Made by a program: the position numbers and the translations under genes. Below are positions 1-5,276 of a stretch of DNA of 5,412 bases, in pieces (positions within the stretch are counted from its first letter, which is position 1; every line of letters begins with the position of its first letter). The notes below the pieces were generated by a model. That model was not told the DNA's origin, did no database searches, and saw nothing but the letters and a program-made list of their open reading frames with translations. This DNA is from Nitrospina sp. (lineage in GTDB: Bacteria; Nitrospinota; Nitrospinia; Nitrospinales; VA-1). Location of the stretch: the NCBI GenBank assembly GCA_018665625.1, contig JABJCF010000429.1:1-5412 (forward strand), given 5' to 3'.

Positions 1-396
1 AAATTAATAGTCGCAGAATGCGGGGGATTGATGTATCTAGGCAAAAGTATAAAGGATGAAGAGGGTAATTCCCATAAAATGGCAGGTGTTTATAATTTTT
101 CTACTACAATAAAAAATAAAAAATTGACCCTCAGTTATAGAGAGTTGAAGGCCTCAAAGAGTATTGAATTGGCAAAAAATTTGAAAGGCCATGAATTTCA
201 TTATTCCGACTTTGATAAGAATTTGGAAAAACCTCTCTGGAAAGAAGGAAATACAGGCAAATCTTTCAATAAAGCGGATGGATTCAGAAACTTGAACAGT
301 TTTGCATTTTATACTCATATATACTGGGGAGAAAATCAGGCTTGGCTAAAGTTTTTGTTAAAAATTATTGAACAACAAAAGTTGATGAAAAAATAA
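1..396 (+). CDS. cbiA: Cobyrinate a,c-diamide synthase, C-terminal part (5' end outside window)
   Basis: This reading frame is open from the first base and ends at TAA 394-396, giving 131 residues, about the last third of a protein that is usually around 450 residues. What remains is the class I glutamine amidotransferase domain. The nucleophile motif AECGGLMYLG carries the catalytic Cys at visible residue 7 (codon 19-21). The motif KGHEFHYS (visible residues 62-69) carries the family's conserved His. ECGG plus GHEFHYS points to CbiA/CobB rather than cobyric acid synthase CobQ. The family amidates side chains a and c of cobyrinate, or of its hydrogenobyrinate or cobalt forms, using glutamine and ATP in the cytoplasm. 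An ATG inside the window at 31 is not the start, because the conserved Cys lies before it. The ATP-binding N-terminal domain is upstream and cannot be judged. The stop overlaps the cobO start by one base (TAATG), so the two are probably translationally coupled. Confidence 0.93.
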   Translation, partial: KLIVAECGGLMYLGKSIKDEEGNSHKMAGVYNFSTTIKNKKLTLSYRELKASKSIELAKNLKGHEFHYSDFDKNLEKPLWKEGNTGKSFNKADGFRNLNSFAFYTHIYWGENQAWLKFLLKIIEQQKLMKK

Positions 397-950
397 TGAG
401 AAAATCATCGGGAGCAGATCCAAGAAAACGAAAAGGCCTGATTATTGTCCATACAGGTGAAGGTAAGGGTAAGTCGACTGCTGCATTTGGTCTGGCTATG
501 CGAGCTGCTGGCAATAAAATGAATGTGTTTATTTTGCAATTTATGAAAGGTCAATGGAAAGCTGGAGAAAGAAAATCCATTGACAAGCTTGCACCTTATA
601 TAGAAATTGTTCCAATGGGTGATGGATTCACCTGGGATACCGAAAATATCGAACAGGATAAGGCAACAGCGCGAAAAGCTTTTGAGATAGTCAAAGAGAA
701 ACTAAATAGCGGTAAATACCAAATGGTAATTTTTGAAGAAATAAATTATGTCTTGGACTATAAGTTTCTTCCAGAAGATGAAGTGTTGGAGACGATAAAA
801 AATAAACCAGAAATGACTCATGTTGTCTGCACGGGCCGGAATGCCTCAGAAAAACTAATTGAAATGGCAGATCTTGTTACTGAAATGAAAATGATAAAAC
901 ATCCCTTTAAAGAACAGGGTATCCCTGCACAAAAGGGTATAGAATTTTAG
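396..950 (+). CDS. cobO: Corrinoid (cob(I)yrinic acid a,c-diamide) adenosyltransferase, CobO/CobA/BtuR family
   Basis: The 184-residue protein transfers the 5'-deoxyadenosyl group of ATP to the cobalt of reduced corrinoids, forming the Co-C bond of adenosylcobalamin precursors. The P-loop GEGKGKST lies at residues 21-28, after a basic N-terminal tail. Further family blocks are FILQFMKGQW (45-54), VIFEEINYVL (111-120), CTGRNASEKLIEMADLVTEM (145-164) and KHPF..QGIPAQKGIEF at the C-terminus. These match the CobO/BtuR type, not the PduO or EutT types. Many relatives have Asp-Glu where this protein has Glu-Glu at 114-115, a conservative change. The length is slightly short of the usual ~190-200 residues, and the shortfall is at the N-terminus. 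The ATG shares its A with the cbiA stop, and I see no good Shine-Dalgarno, so translation probably depends on reinitiation after cbiA. The product acts directly on the CbiA product, which fits the gene order. Confidence 0.95.
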   Translation: MRKSSGADPRKRKGLIIVHTGEGKGKSTAAFGLAMRAAGNKMNVFILQFMKGQWKAGERKSIDKLAPYIEIVPMGDGFTWDTENIEQDKATARKAFEIVKEKLNSGKYQMVIFEEINYVLDYKFLPEDEVLETIKNKPEMTHVVCTGRNASEKLIEMADLVTEMKMIKHPFKEQGIPAQKGIEF

Positions 951-962
951 TGGGCCTATGCT

Positions 963-1694
963 TTGAGCTTTTTATCCGCAGTCGGTTTTTTGACAATTCT
1001 ACCTGTACCTGCATCGGCAAGAACATTCGATGAGAAGCAGGTAGTTTATTTCCCTTTGGTGGGGCTCCTCATTGGTGGAATGCTTTGGACGGTGGACTGG
1101 ACTCTTTCACGCTTTGCCTATAATGAGATCAGAATTATTGGAGATGTTTTATTCCTTGCCATTATAACTGGAGCCTTTCATCTTGACGGGTTAGCGGATA
1201 CCGCAGACGGTTTTTTTTCGCATCGCCCCAGAGAACGGATTCTGGAGATAATGAAAGACTCTCGGATTGGTGTAATGGGTGTTCTGGCTTTAGTTTTTTG
1301 CCTGTTGTTGAAAATTGCGGGAATTTCTGGGGTTCAATACCCGGCTTCTTCATTGTGGCTCATAATAATACCGGCACTTTCAAGATCTGCGCAGGTTTTG
1401 GGGTTAACTTTTATGGAGCATGTTAATTCCCAAAAAGCTTTAGCTAATAAATTTTATCAAAAGGGCAGTTGGTCTACACTGTTGTTTATTCCTGTACCAT
1501 TAGCCATGGTTTTTTACATGGATTTGTTTTTGGGTGTTATTGGATTGGTTTTATTCTTTTTACTCATCTTCGGATTGTTTTATTTTTGCAAAAAAATGAT
1601 CGGGGGAGTGACCGGAGACACCTTGGGGGCAACCACAGAAGTGGTAGAGGCTTGCTTTTTTATTTTTGCGGGTATAACAAGTTCCTTATTATAG
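963..1694 (+). CDS. cobS: Adenosylcobinamide-GDP ribazoletransferase (cobalamin synthase)
   Basis: This 243-residue integral membrane enzyme joins adenosylcobinamide-GDP to alpha-ribazole (or its phosphate), the step that attaches the lower ligand. The family signature HLDGLADTADGF is at residues 73-84, with the Asp residues that bind metal and substrate. It is followed by ILEIMKDSRIGVMGVLAL (93-110) and GGVTGDTLGATTE (214-226). Several hydrophobic helices are visible, for example about 30-46, 57-72, 104-120, 130-146, 172-186 and 188-208. The start is TTG at 963. The cobO stop (948-950) is in the same frame just upstream and no ATG or GTG lies between, and this start puts the conserved FLTILPVP block near the N-terminus as expected. 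An out-of-frame ATG at 958 reads only ATG CTT TGA, and that stop overlaps the TTG. There is no clear Shine-Dalgarno. An eight-T run lies at 1211-1218 inside the gene. The next gene, cobU-bluB, makes both the GDP-activated corrinoid and the base used here. Confidence 0.94.
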   Translation: MSFLSAVGFLTILPVPASARTFDEKQVVYFPLVGLLIGGMLWTVDWTLSRFAYNEIRIIGDVLFLAIITGAFHLDGLADTADGFFSHRPRERILEIMKDSRIGVMGVLALVFCLLLKIAGISGVQYPASSLWLIIIPALSRSAQVLGLTFMEHVNSQKALANKFYQKGSWSTLLFIPVPLAMVFYMDLFLGVIGLVLFFLLIFGLFYFCKKMIGGVTGDTLGATTEVVEACFFIFAGITSSLL

Positions 1695-1730
1695 TTTTGC
1701 AGTATATTTAAATTTACTTGAGAAAGTTCT

Positions 1731-2981
1731 ATGTCTAATAAAACAACCTTGGTTACCGGAGGCAGTCGTAGTGGGAAAAGTCGGCATGCCTTGGAAATGT
1801 CTCAGAAATATAATAAAAAATACTTTCTAGCCACTGCCGAGCCTCTTGATGAAGAAATGCAGGAAAGAATTAACAGGCATCAGGCCGAAAGAGGACAGGA
1901 CTGGGTCACCCTTGAAGAATCTTTGAATGTGACCGAGATCCTTGAAAAAAATACGAACCAATATGACGTTCTGATTTTAGATTGTGTAACCCTTTGGTTG
2001 AGTAACTTGATAATGAAGGGAGCCAACCGTGAAGCAATTTTATCAAAGTTGCACAACTTCATAGAGGAGTGTAAAAAATCTCAGGGCCATATTATTGTTA
2101 TCACAAACGAGTTAGGGTCGGGAATTATCCCAATGGAAGCTTCTGTACGTGCATTCAGGGATGTGGCTGGAGAGGCAAACCAGATTCTTGCATCGGAATT
2201 TGATGAAGTGATCAATATGGTTTCAGGCATTCCCGTTGTCATCAAAAGTGTCGATTCTACCAACAACGACAAACTAAAACCTGAGAGTTCAGATCATGCG
2301 TTTTCATCGCAAAAAAAGCAGGGATTATACGAAGCCATCTATAAACGTCGTGATATTCGACACTTCAATTCCAAGAAAATTGATCCCGCTACGTTGGGGC
2401 GAGTGTTAGACGCAGCGCATCATGCTGGGTCGGTGGGCTATATGCAACCCTGGAACTTTGTGATTATAGACGATCCTCAAATCAAAAATAAAGTGGCAGA
2501 AAATTTTAAAAAGGCCAATGAGCAAGCTGCGCAAAAATTCAGTAATGAGCGTAAGGACCTATATAACTCTTTAAAGCTAGAGGGGATTGAGGATGCAGCA
2601 ATAAATATCTGCGTAACTTGTGACCGAAACCGCTTTGGTCCAAATGTACTGGGAAGAAATACCGTTATCGATACGGATATTTTCAGTACTTGTTGCGCTG
2701 TTCAGAATTTATGGTTGGCGGCTCGTGCTGAAGGTTTGGCCGTAGGTTGGGTAAGTATTCTGTCCTATGACCAACTTAAAGACGACTTGGACATCCCCGA
2801 CCATGTCCAGCCCGTGGCCTATTTATGTATTGGGCATACGGAGGCATTTTATAAAAAACCTATGCTTGAAACGAAAGGCTGGGCAAAACGTCTACCTGTA
2901 GAAAAGCTTATTTCCTATAACAAATGGGAGGGGCAGCCAGAAGATTTTAAAGTCCTATTTGAAGAATATCTCCCTGAATAA
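1731..2981 (+). CDS. cobU-bluB: Fusion: adenosylcobinamide kinase/guanylyltransferase (CobU) + 5,6-dimethylbenzimidazole synthase (BluB)
   Basis: The 416-residue protein holds two complete enzymes in one frame. Residues 1-172 are CobU/CobP, which phosphorylates adenosylcobinamide and then transfers GMP from GTP. The P-loop GGSRSGKS is at 10-17. The RHQAERGQDW block includes His50, the likely GMP-carrying His. DCVTLWLSNLI (84-94), TNELGSGIIPMEASVRAFRD (125-144) and the usual ending GIPVVIK (166-172) complete the domain. A polar linker rich in Ser, Lys and Asp spans about 173-196. Residues 197 to about 402 are BluB, the flavin-destroying, O2-dependent enzyme of the nitroreductase fold that turns reduced FMN into dimethylbenzimidazole. 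It shows YKRRDIRHF (204-212), SVGYMQPWNF (234-243), LGRNTVIDTDIFST (307-320) and LAARAEGLAVGWVSI (329-343). From memory, Asp208 and Ser342 match the two residues essential in Sinorhizobium BluB. A weak purine-rich site (GAGAAAG) lies a few bases before the ATG. Each half is near the length of the stand-alone enzyme. Confidence 0.93.
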   Translation: MSNKTTLVTGGSRSGKSRHALEMSQKYNKKYFLATAEPLDEEMQERINRHQAERGQDWVTLEESLNVTEILEKNTNQYDVLILDCVTLWLSNLIMKGANREAILSKLHNFIEECKKSQGHIIVITNELGSGIIPMEASVRAFRDVAGEANQILASEFDEVINMVSGIPVVIKSVDSTNNDKLKPESSDHAFSSQKKQGLYEAIYKRRDIRHFNSKKIDPATLGRVLDAAHHAGSVGYMQPWNFVIIDDPQIKNKVAENFKKANEQAAQKFSNERKDLYNSLKLEGIEDAAINICVTCDRNRFGPNVLGRNTVIDTDIFSTCCAVQNLWLAARAEGLAVGWVSILSYDQLKDDLDIPDHVQPVAYLCIGHTEAFYKKPMLETKGWAKRLPVEKLISYNKWEGQPEDFKVLFEEYLPE

Positions 2982-2996
2982 AATCCAAAAATATTT

Positions 2997-4118
2997 ATGA
3001 TTAAAAAAAGTAAGCCATCGTCCCTTAATTTATATCCCGAGCATGGAGGCGACCCTAAGGCGACAGCAAAAGCTGCGGGTATCGACTCAGAAAGAATTAT
3101 TGACTTCAGCGCTAGTATTAATCCTCTGGGGCCCCCAGGTTGTGTAGCTCAATTATTGTTAGAAACACCCCATCTGATAAATGAATATCCCGATCCGCAT
3201 TGCTCTTTAATTTTAAAACGTATATCCGAAACGACAGGAATTCCTCAAGACTGGATTAAGGTAAGCAATGGCTCTACAGAATTAATATACCTTCTACCGC
3301 AATTGCTACTTAAAGGGCAGGAGGTGGCGATTATCAATCCGTGTTTTTCCGAATATGAAAAATCATTTACGGCATTCGGTTTTGTCTCTCATTCAATAAC
3401 ATTAACTGCTACCAATGATTTCCAAACTAATGTCTCTCAGCTTTTTCCCGAGTTGGATATTATCAAACAGCTTGGGGCCGTTGTAATAGGTCACCCGGCC
3501 AGCCCTACCGGAAAGCTATATAGTGAATTTCTTCCCCAATTGCAGGATTATTGTGAAAAAAGGAATGTCATTTTAATTGTTGATGAAGCTTTTATTGATT
3601 TTTCTTCTACCGATAACTCAGCCTGGAATTTATTGGAAAGAAATTCAAACTTGATTCTGGTTCGATCATTGACTAAATTTTATTCCATTCCAGGACTTCG
3701 ATTGGGTTATGGGGTATTGCATCCAGATAAACTTCTGCAAATAGCTAGCTTTCAATATCCCTGGTCGGTGAACGGTCTAGCTCAGGCAGTTGGAGTTGAG
3801 GTTTTATTAGACAAAACCTTTCAAGAGAAAACTCGACACTGGATAGCTAGCGAAAATGAATTTATGTTCAAAGCATTAAGCCCAGTATCTGAGATAGAAG
3901 TTTTCTCTTCTGATGTGAATTTTTTCTTGTTCAGGGTTCGTGACGATAATGCATCTGTTTCACATGATTTATATCAACATCTTTTATCTCATTTTCTTCT
4001 TATAAGGAATTGTGGGAATTTTAGGGGACTTGATGATAGCTTTTTTCGGGTTTCGTTAAGAGAGCGAAGCGAGAACCAAAAATTAGTGGATGCAATATCT
4101 GAGTTTTTCTTGTCCTGA
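2997..4118 (+). CDS. cobD: L-threonine-O-3-phosphate decarboxylase (PLP-dependent, aminotransferase fold I)
   Basis: This 373-residue enzyme (CobD in Salmonella naming, CobC in Pseudomonas naming) decarboxylates L-threonine phosphate to (R)-1-aminopropan-2-ol phosphate, the linker between corrin ring and nucleotide loop. The N-terminal EHGGDPKATA (16-24) and DFSASINPLGPP (36-47) are typical of the family. NEYPDP (62-67), VSNGSTELIYLLP (89-101), VDEAFIDFS (195-203) with Asp196 as the likely pyridine-N partner, and VRSLTKFYSIPGLRLGYG (222-239) with Lys227 as the Schiff-base lysine follow. RNCGNFRGLDDSFFRVSLRE at the C-terminal end carries the carboxylate-binding Arg region. The usual NPNNPTG loop reads GHPASPTG (165-172), so Ser169 stands where an Asn normally contacts the cofactor. 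Histidinol-phosphate aminotransferase HisC has the same fold, but the B12 operon and the N-terminal HGG motif favour CobD. The gene starts 15 bases after cobU-bluB with no recognisable Shine-Dalgarno and is the last gene of the operon in the window. Confidence 0.92.
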   Translation: MIKKSKPSSLNLYPEHGGDPKATAKAAGIDSERIIDFSASINPLGPPGCVAQLLLETPHLINEYPDPHCSLILKRISETTGIPQDWIKVSNGSTELIYLLPQLLLKGQEVAIINPCFSEYEKSFTAFGFVSHSITLTATNDFQTNVSQLFPELDIIKQLGAVVIGHPASPTGKLYSEFLPQLQDYCEKRNVILIVDEAFIDFSSTDNSAWNLLERNSNLILVRSLTKFYSIPGLRLGYGVLHPDKLLQIASFQYPWSVNGLAQAVGVEVLLDKTFQEKTRHWIASENEFMFKALSPVSEIEVFSSDVNFFLFRVRDDNASVSHDLYQHLLSHFLLIRNCGNFRGLDDSFFRVSLRERSENQKLVDAISEFFLS

Positions 4119-4173
4119 AAGAGGGGCGTGTAGAAAATGAACTTGGCTGTTTAAAGCGCCTTCCTTTGTGGTC

Positions 4174-4195
4174 CAATTCTAGCTGGTTAGAATTG
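4174..4195. repeat. 8-bp perfect inverted repeat in the convergent gap after cobD
   Basis: CAATTCTA (4174-4181) and TAGAATTG (4188-4195) are exact reverse complements separated by six bases. The repeat lies between the end of the B12 operon and the end of the oppositely oriented 39-residue gene, where a terminator for either transcript would be expected. Neither side has a convincing T-run and the stem is AT-rich, so a Rho-independent terminator is only one possibility. A weak attenuating or RNA-stabilising hairpin, or chance, would also fit. Confidence 0.3.
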
Positions 4196-4203
4196 AAAAC
4201 TTC

Positions 4204-4323
4204 TTAAAATTGCGGTATCACCTGTACCGCAATAAAAATGCCAACGATGATCATCAATGCAATGATGACGATAAGTTCGGTTTTATATCTTTTGGCGTTG
4301 GGAATTTCGGGTTCTTCTGGCAT
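4204..4323 (-). CDS. Small single-pass membrane protein, 39 residues, function unknown
   Basis: On the minus strand an ATG (4323-4321) opens 39 codons ending in TAA (4206-4204). The protein has a hydrophilic, acidic then basic N-terminus (MPEEPEIPNAKRYKTE) and one strongly hydrophobic helix from about residue 17 to 35 (LIVIIALMIIVGIFIAV). It ends in QVIPQF. The layout of a short charged head plus one transmembrane helix is that of a genuine bacterial small membrane protein, probably a subunit or modulator of a membrane complex. An AGG triplet sits about eight bases before the ATG as a weak ribosome binding site. The gene faces the end of the B12 operon and diverges from the four-helix membrane protein gene at 4406, so the two could be partners. 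I do not recognise the family. The clean boundary between polar and hydrophobic parts, plus a hairpin exactly at its end, are the reasons to believe it. It is too short for coding statistics to prove. Confidence 0.55.
   Translation of the reverse strand: MPEEPEIPNAKRYKTELIVIIALMIIVGIFIAVQVIPQF
4209..4233 (-). terminator. Candidate hairpin terminator overlapping the end of the 39-residue gene
   Basis: ATTGCGGTA (4209-4217) and TACCGCAAT (4225-4233) form a perfect 9-bp stem with a 7-base loop. Read on the minus strand the stem runs straight into a short T stretch (ending in TTTT, then AAG), as in a weak Rho-independent terminator. On the plus strand it is followed by A residues, so it suits minus-strand transcripts. 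The stem lies inside the last nine sense codons of the small gene, and the T stretch runs into its TAA stop. The short T-run makes strong termination uncertain. Confidence 0.42.
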
Positions 4324-4405
4324 TTTAAAACCTGATATTATTTTGAAGTGTTGCTTAATATCTCTTCTTAAAAATTAACCTATCATAAATCGGAACTTTA
4401 TAAAG
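4324..4405. promoter_or_regulatory. Divergent intergenic region, presumed promoters for both flanking membrane-protein genes
   Basis: These 82 AT-rich bases separate the starts of the minus-strand 39-residue gene and the plus-strand gene at 4406, so promoters for both should lie here. The best -10-like match is TATCAT at 4381-4386 on plus. The same bases shifted by one read TATGAT on minus (4387-4382). Neither has a good -35 at 16-18 bases, so these are candidates only. A perfect 10-bp palindrome, CTTTATAAAG (4396-4405), abuts the ATG at 4406. GGAA at 4392-4395 is the only ribosome-binding-like sequence for that gene. Confidence 0.3.
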
Positions 4406-5062
4406 ATGCAAAATATAGACTTTGTATATTTTGATGTTTGGCGAAAAGATTTAAGTCGTATTTTAGAGGGATTCCAAGCCTGGCGATTCAATACCCGATT
4501 CTATTTTTTTAAAGTTTTTATATTTTTTGTGATTTTAAACGACTTGGCTTATTGGTTTGCAATGGCCACAGCCTTCCCTGAAATGCTTTCAGGAGATGAC
4601 TTGGTACATTATTCAAAAATACAGGTGCCCGTTGCGATTTTAGGAGCTTTGTTTGATAGCTTGTCTTTGTATATAACCCTTTTGGTTGTTCGCAGTGCTC
4701 TGAACTCCCGGTCTAATTTCAGTTATATTTCCCACCTTAGTGTTGATGTTTTAATCGCAATTGCTGCAACTTTTTGGGTTTTATTTGTTTTTTCGATTTC
4801 CGCCTGGATCGTTAGCTTTGTGCCGACAGAAGAAATTATAGTAAGAAAGGAAGTGGTGGTTAAGAAACAAACTTTGTCAGACAGGGGTAAGCTTTATGAA
4901 GGTCGCGTTTCTGCTGCAATTAAAAATCCCACAGGGGAAGATGAGATGAAGAATATCTATTTTGGAATTGTGATGGGCTTTTCTGCAATAATTCCAACGG
5001 CAGTGCATATTTCTTGTGCTTTTTTTTCTCTACGTTTATTTTTATATCGAGAAAAGACATAG
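4406..5062 (+). CDS. Four-helix integral membrane protein of unknown function
   Basis: The 218-residue protein has a cytoplasm-like N-terminus of about 35 residues rich in aromatic and basic residues. Four hydrophobic segments follow, at about 36-56, 73-95, 113-139 and 184-213, and the protein ends in a short basic tail (YREKT). Between helices 3 and 4 lies a polar loop of about 44 residues (140-183) with alternating charged and hydrophobic residues (EEIIVRKEVVVKKQ), then SDRGKLYEGRVSAAIKN. With an even number of helices both ends are on the same side, probably inside given the basic N-terminal segment, which would place the 140-183 loop inside too. No signal peptide, catalytic motif or known family signature is visible to me. 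The ATG at 4406 is the only usable start before residue 52. Its ribosome site is weak, with GGAA ten bases upstream. It is separated from the B12 operon by a minus-strand gene, so a role in B12 synthesis is not implied. The 39-residue membrane protein transcribed divergently is the closest candidate partner. Confidence 0.75.
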   Translation: MQNIDFVYFDVWRKDLSRILEGFQAWRFNTRFYFFKVFIFFVILNDLAYWFAMATAFPEMLSGDDLVHYSKIQVPVAILGALFDSLSLYITLLVVRSALNSRSNFSYISHLSVDVLIAIAATFWVLFVFSISAWIVSFVPTEEIIVRKEVVVKKQTLSDRGKLYEGRVSAAIKNPTGEDEMKNIYFGIVMGFSAIIPTAVHISCAFFSLRLFLYREKT

Positions 5063-5276
5063 ATTAAGGGTTTGTTGATCTCGGAATGCATATTTGAGAG
5101 AAGCCAAGTGCCAGAATAATGACACTTCAAAAATCTCTAAATCCACCCTTATTATCCTTCACCATTGATAAGCCAAAACGCTCTAAGCTACCATAAAATA
5201 TACTGCTGTGGATATGGATGAACCGACTATACCTGCTGTGATGAACCGAAAAAAGACTTCTAGTACCATGACAAAC
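5063..5276. other. Stretch with no convincing complete gene, between the membrane protein gene and the IS element
   Basis: The 214 bases contain only short reading stretches. On plus there is a 25-codon frame (5119-5196) and a 21-codon frame (5214-5279), both hydrophilic and without a Shine-Dalgarno. The second one's stop is made by the first bases of the insertion element. On minus, a frame open through the IS boundary runs down to TAG at 5190-5188 and encodes a hydrophobic peptide. The first half holds nested inverted repeats (5065-5151). The insertion element may have landed in, and ruined, whatever was originally here. Confidence 0.5.
5065..5151. repeat. Three nested inverted-repeat arms just after the membrane protein gene
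   Basis: TAAGGGT (5065-5071) pairs with ACCCTTA (5145-5151). TTTGAGAGA (5093-5101) pairs with TCTCTAAA (5134-5141) if one base bulges. AAGTGCCA (5106-5113) pairs with TGACACTT (5120-5127) at seven of eight positions around a six-base loop. The arms are correctly nested, so one long imperfect hairpin could form in RNA starting three bases after the stop at 5062. No T-run follows on either strand, so it is not a standard terminator. It could be a 3' untranslated structure, a small RNA, the remnant of a small mobile repeat, or chance in AT-rich DNA. Confidence 0.28.

Noticed and set aside
1211..1218. Run of eight T inside cobS, considered as a frameshift site or internal terminator
   Set aside because: The reading frame is intact on both sides with the conserved motif directly before it, and no GC-rich hairpin precedes the run.
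1162..1353. 63-residue minus-strand reading frame inside cobS
   Set aside because: It is fully contained in cobS over its most conserved motif (DGLADTADG), so it is a shadow of that gene.
1469..1711. 80-residue plus-strand frame overlapping the end of cobS
   Set aside because: It is an alternate frame of the cobS transmembrane region. Its hydrophobic look follows from the T-rich codons of that gene.
1830..1836. GCCACTG, the core of the B12 box of cobalamin riboswitches
   Set aside because: It lies inside the CobU coding region, where it encodes part of the conserved ATAE motif, and none of the other riboswitch helices surround it. A riboswitch for this operon would be upstream of the window.
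1880..2272. Two minus-strand frames inside cobU-bluB (1880-2062 and 2081-2272)
   Set aside because: They are antisense to conserved CobU blocks, have no ribosome site and carry no recognisable motifs.
3501..3503. Idea that the decarboxylase is an inactive pseudogene because of Ser169
   Set aside because: The gene is full length with intact Lys227, Asp196 and C-terminal Arg block, and it sits in frame in a working operon. A variant enzyme is more likely.
5119..5196. 25-codon plus-strand frame beginning ATGACACTTC
   Set aside because: It has no ribosome site, lies partly in the inverted-repeat arms, and its peptide shows no recognisable feature.
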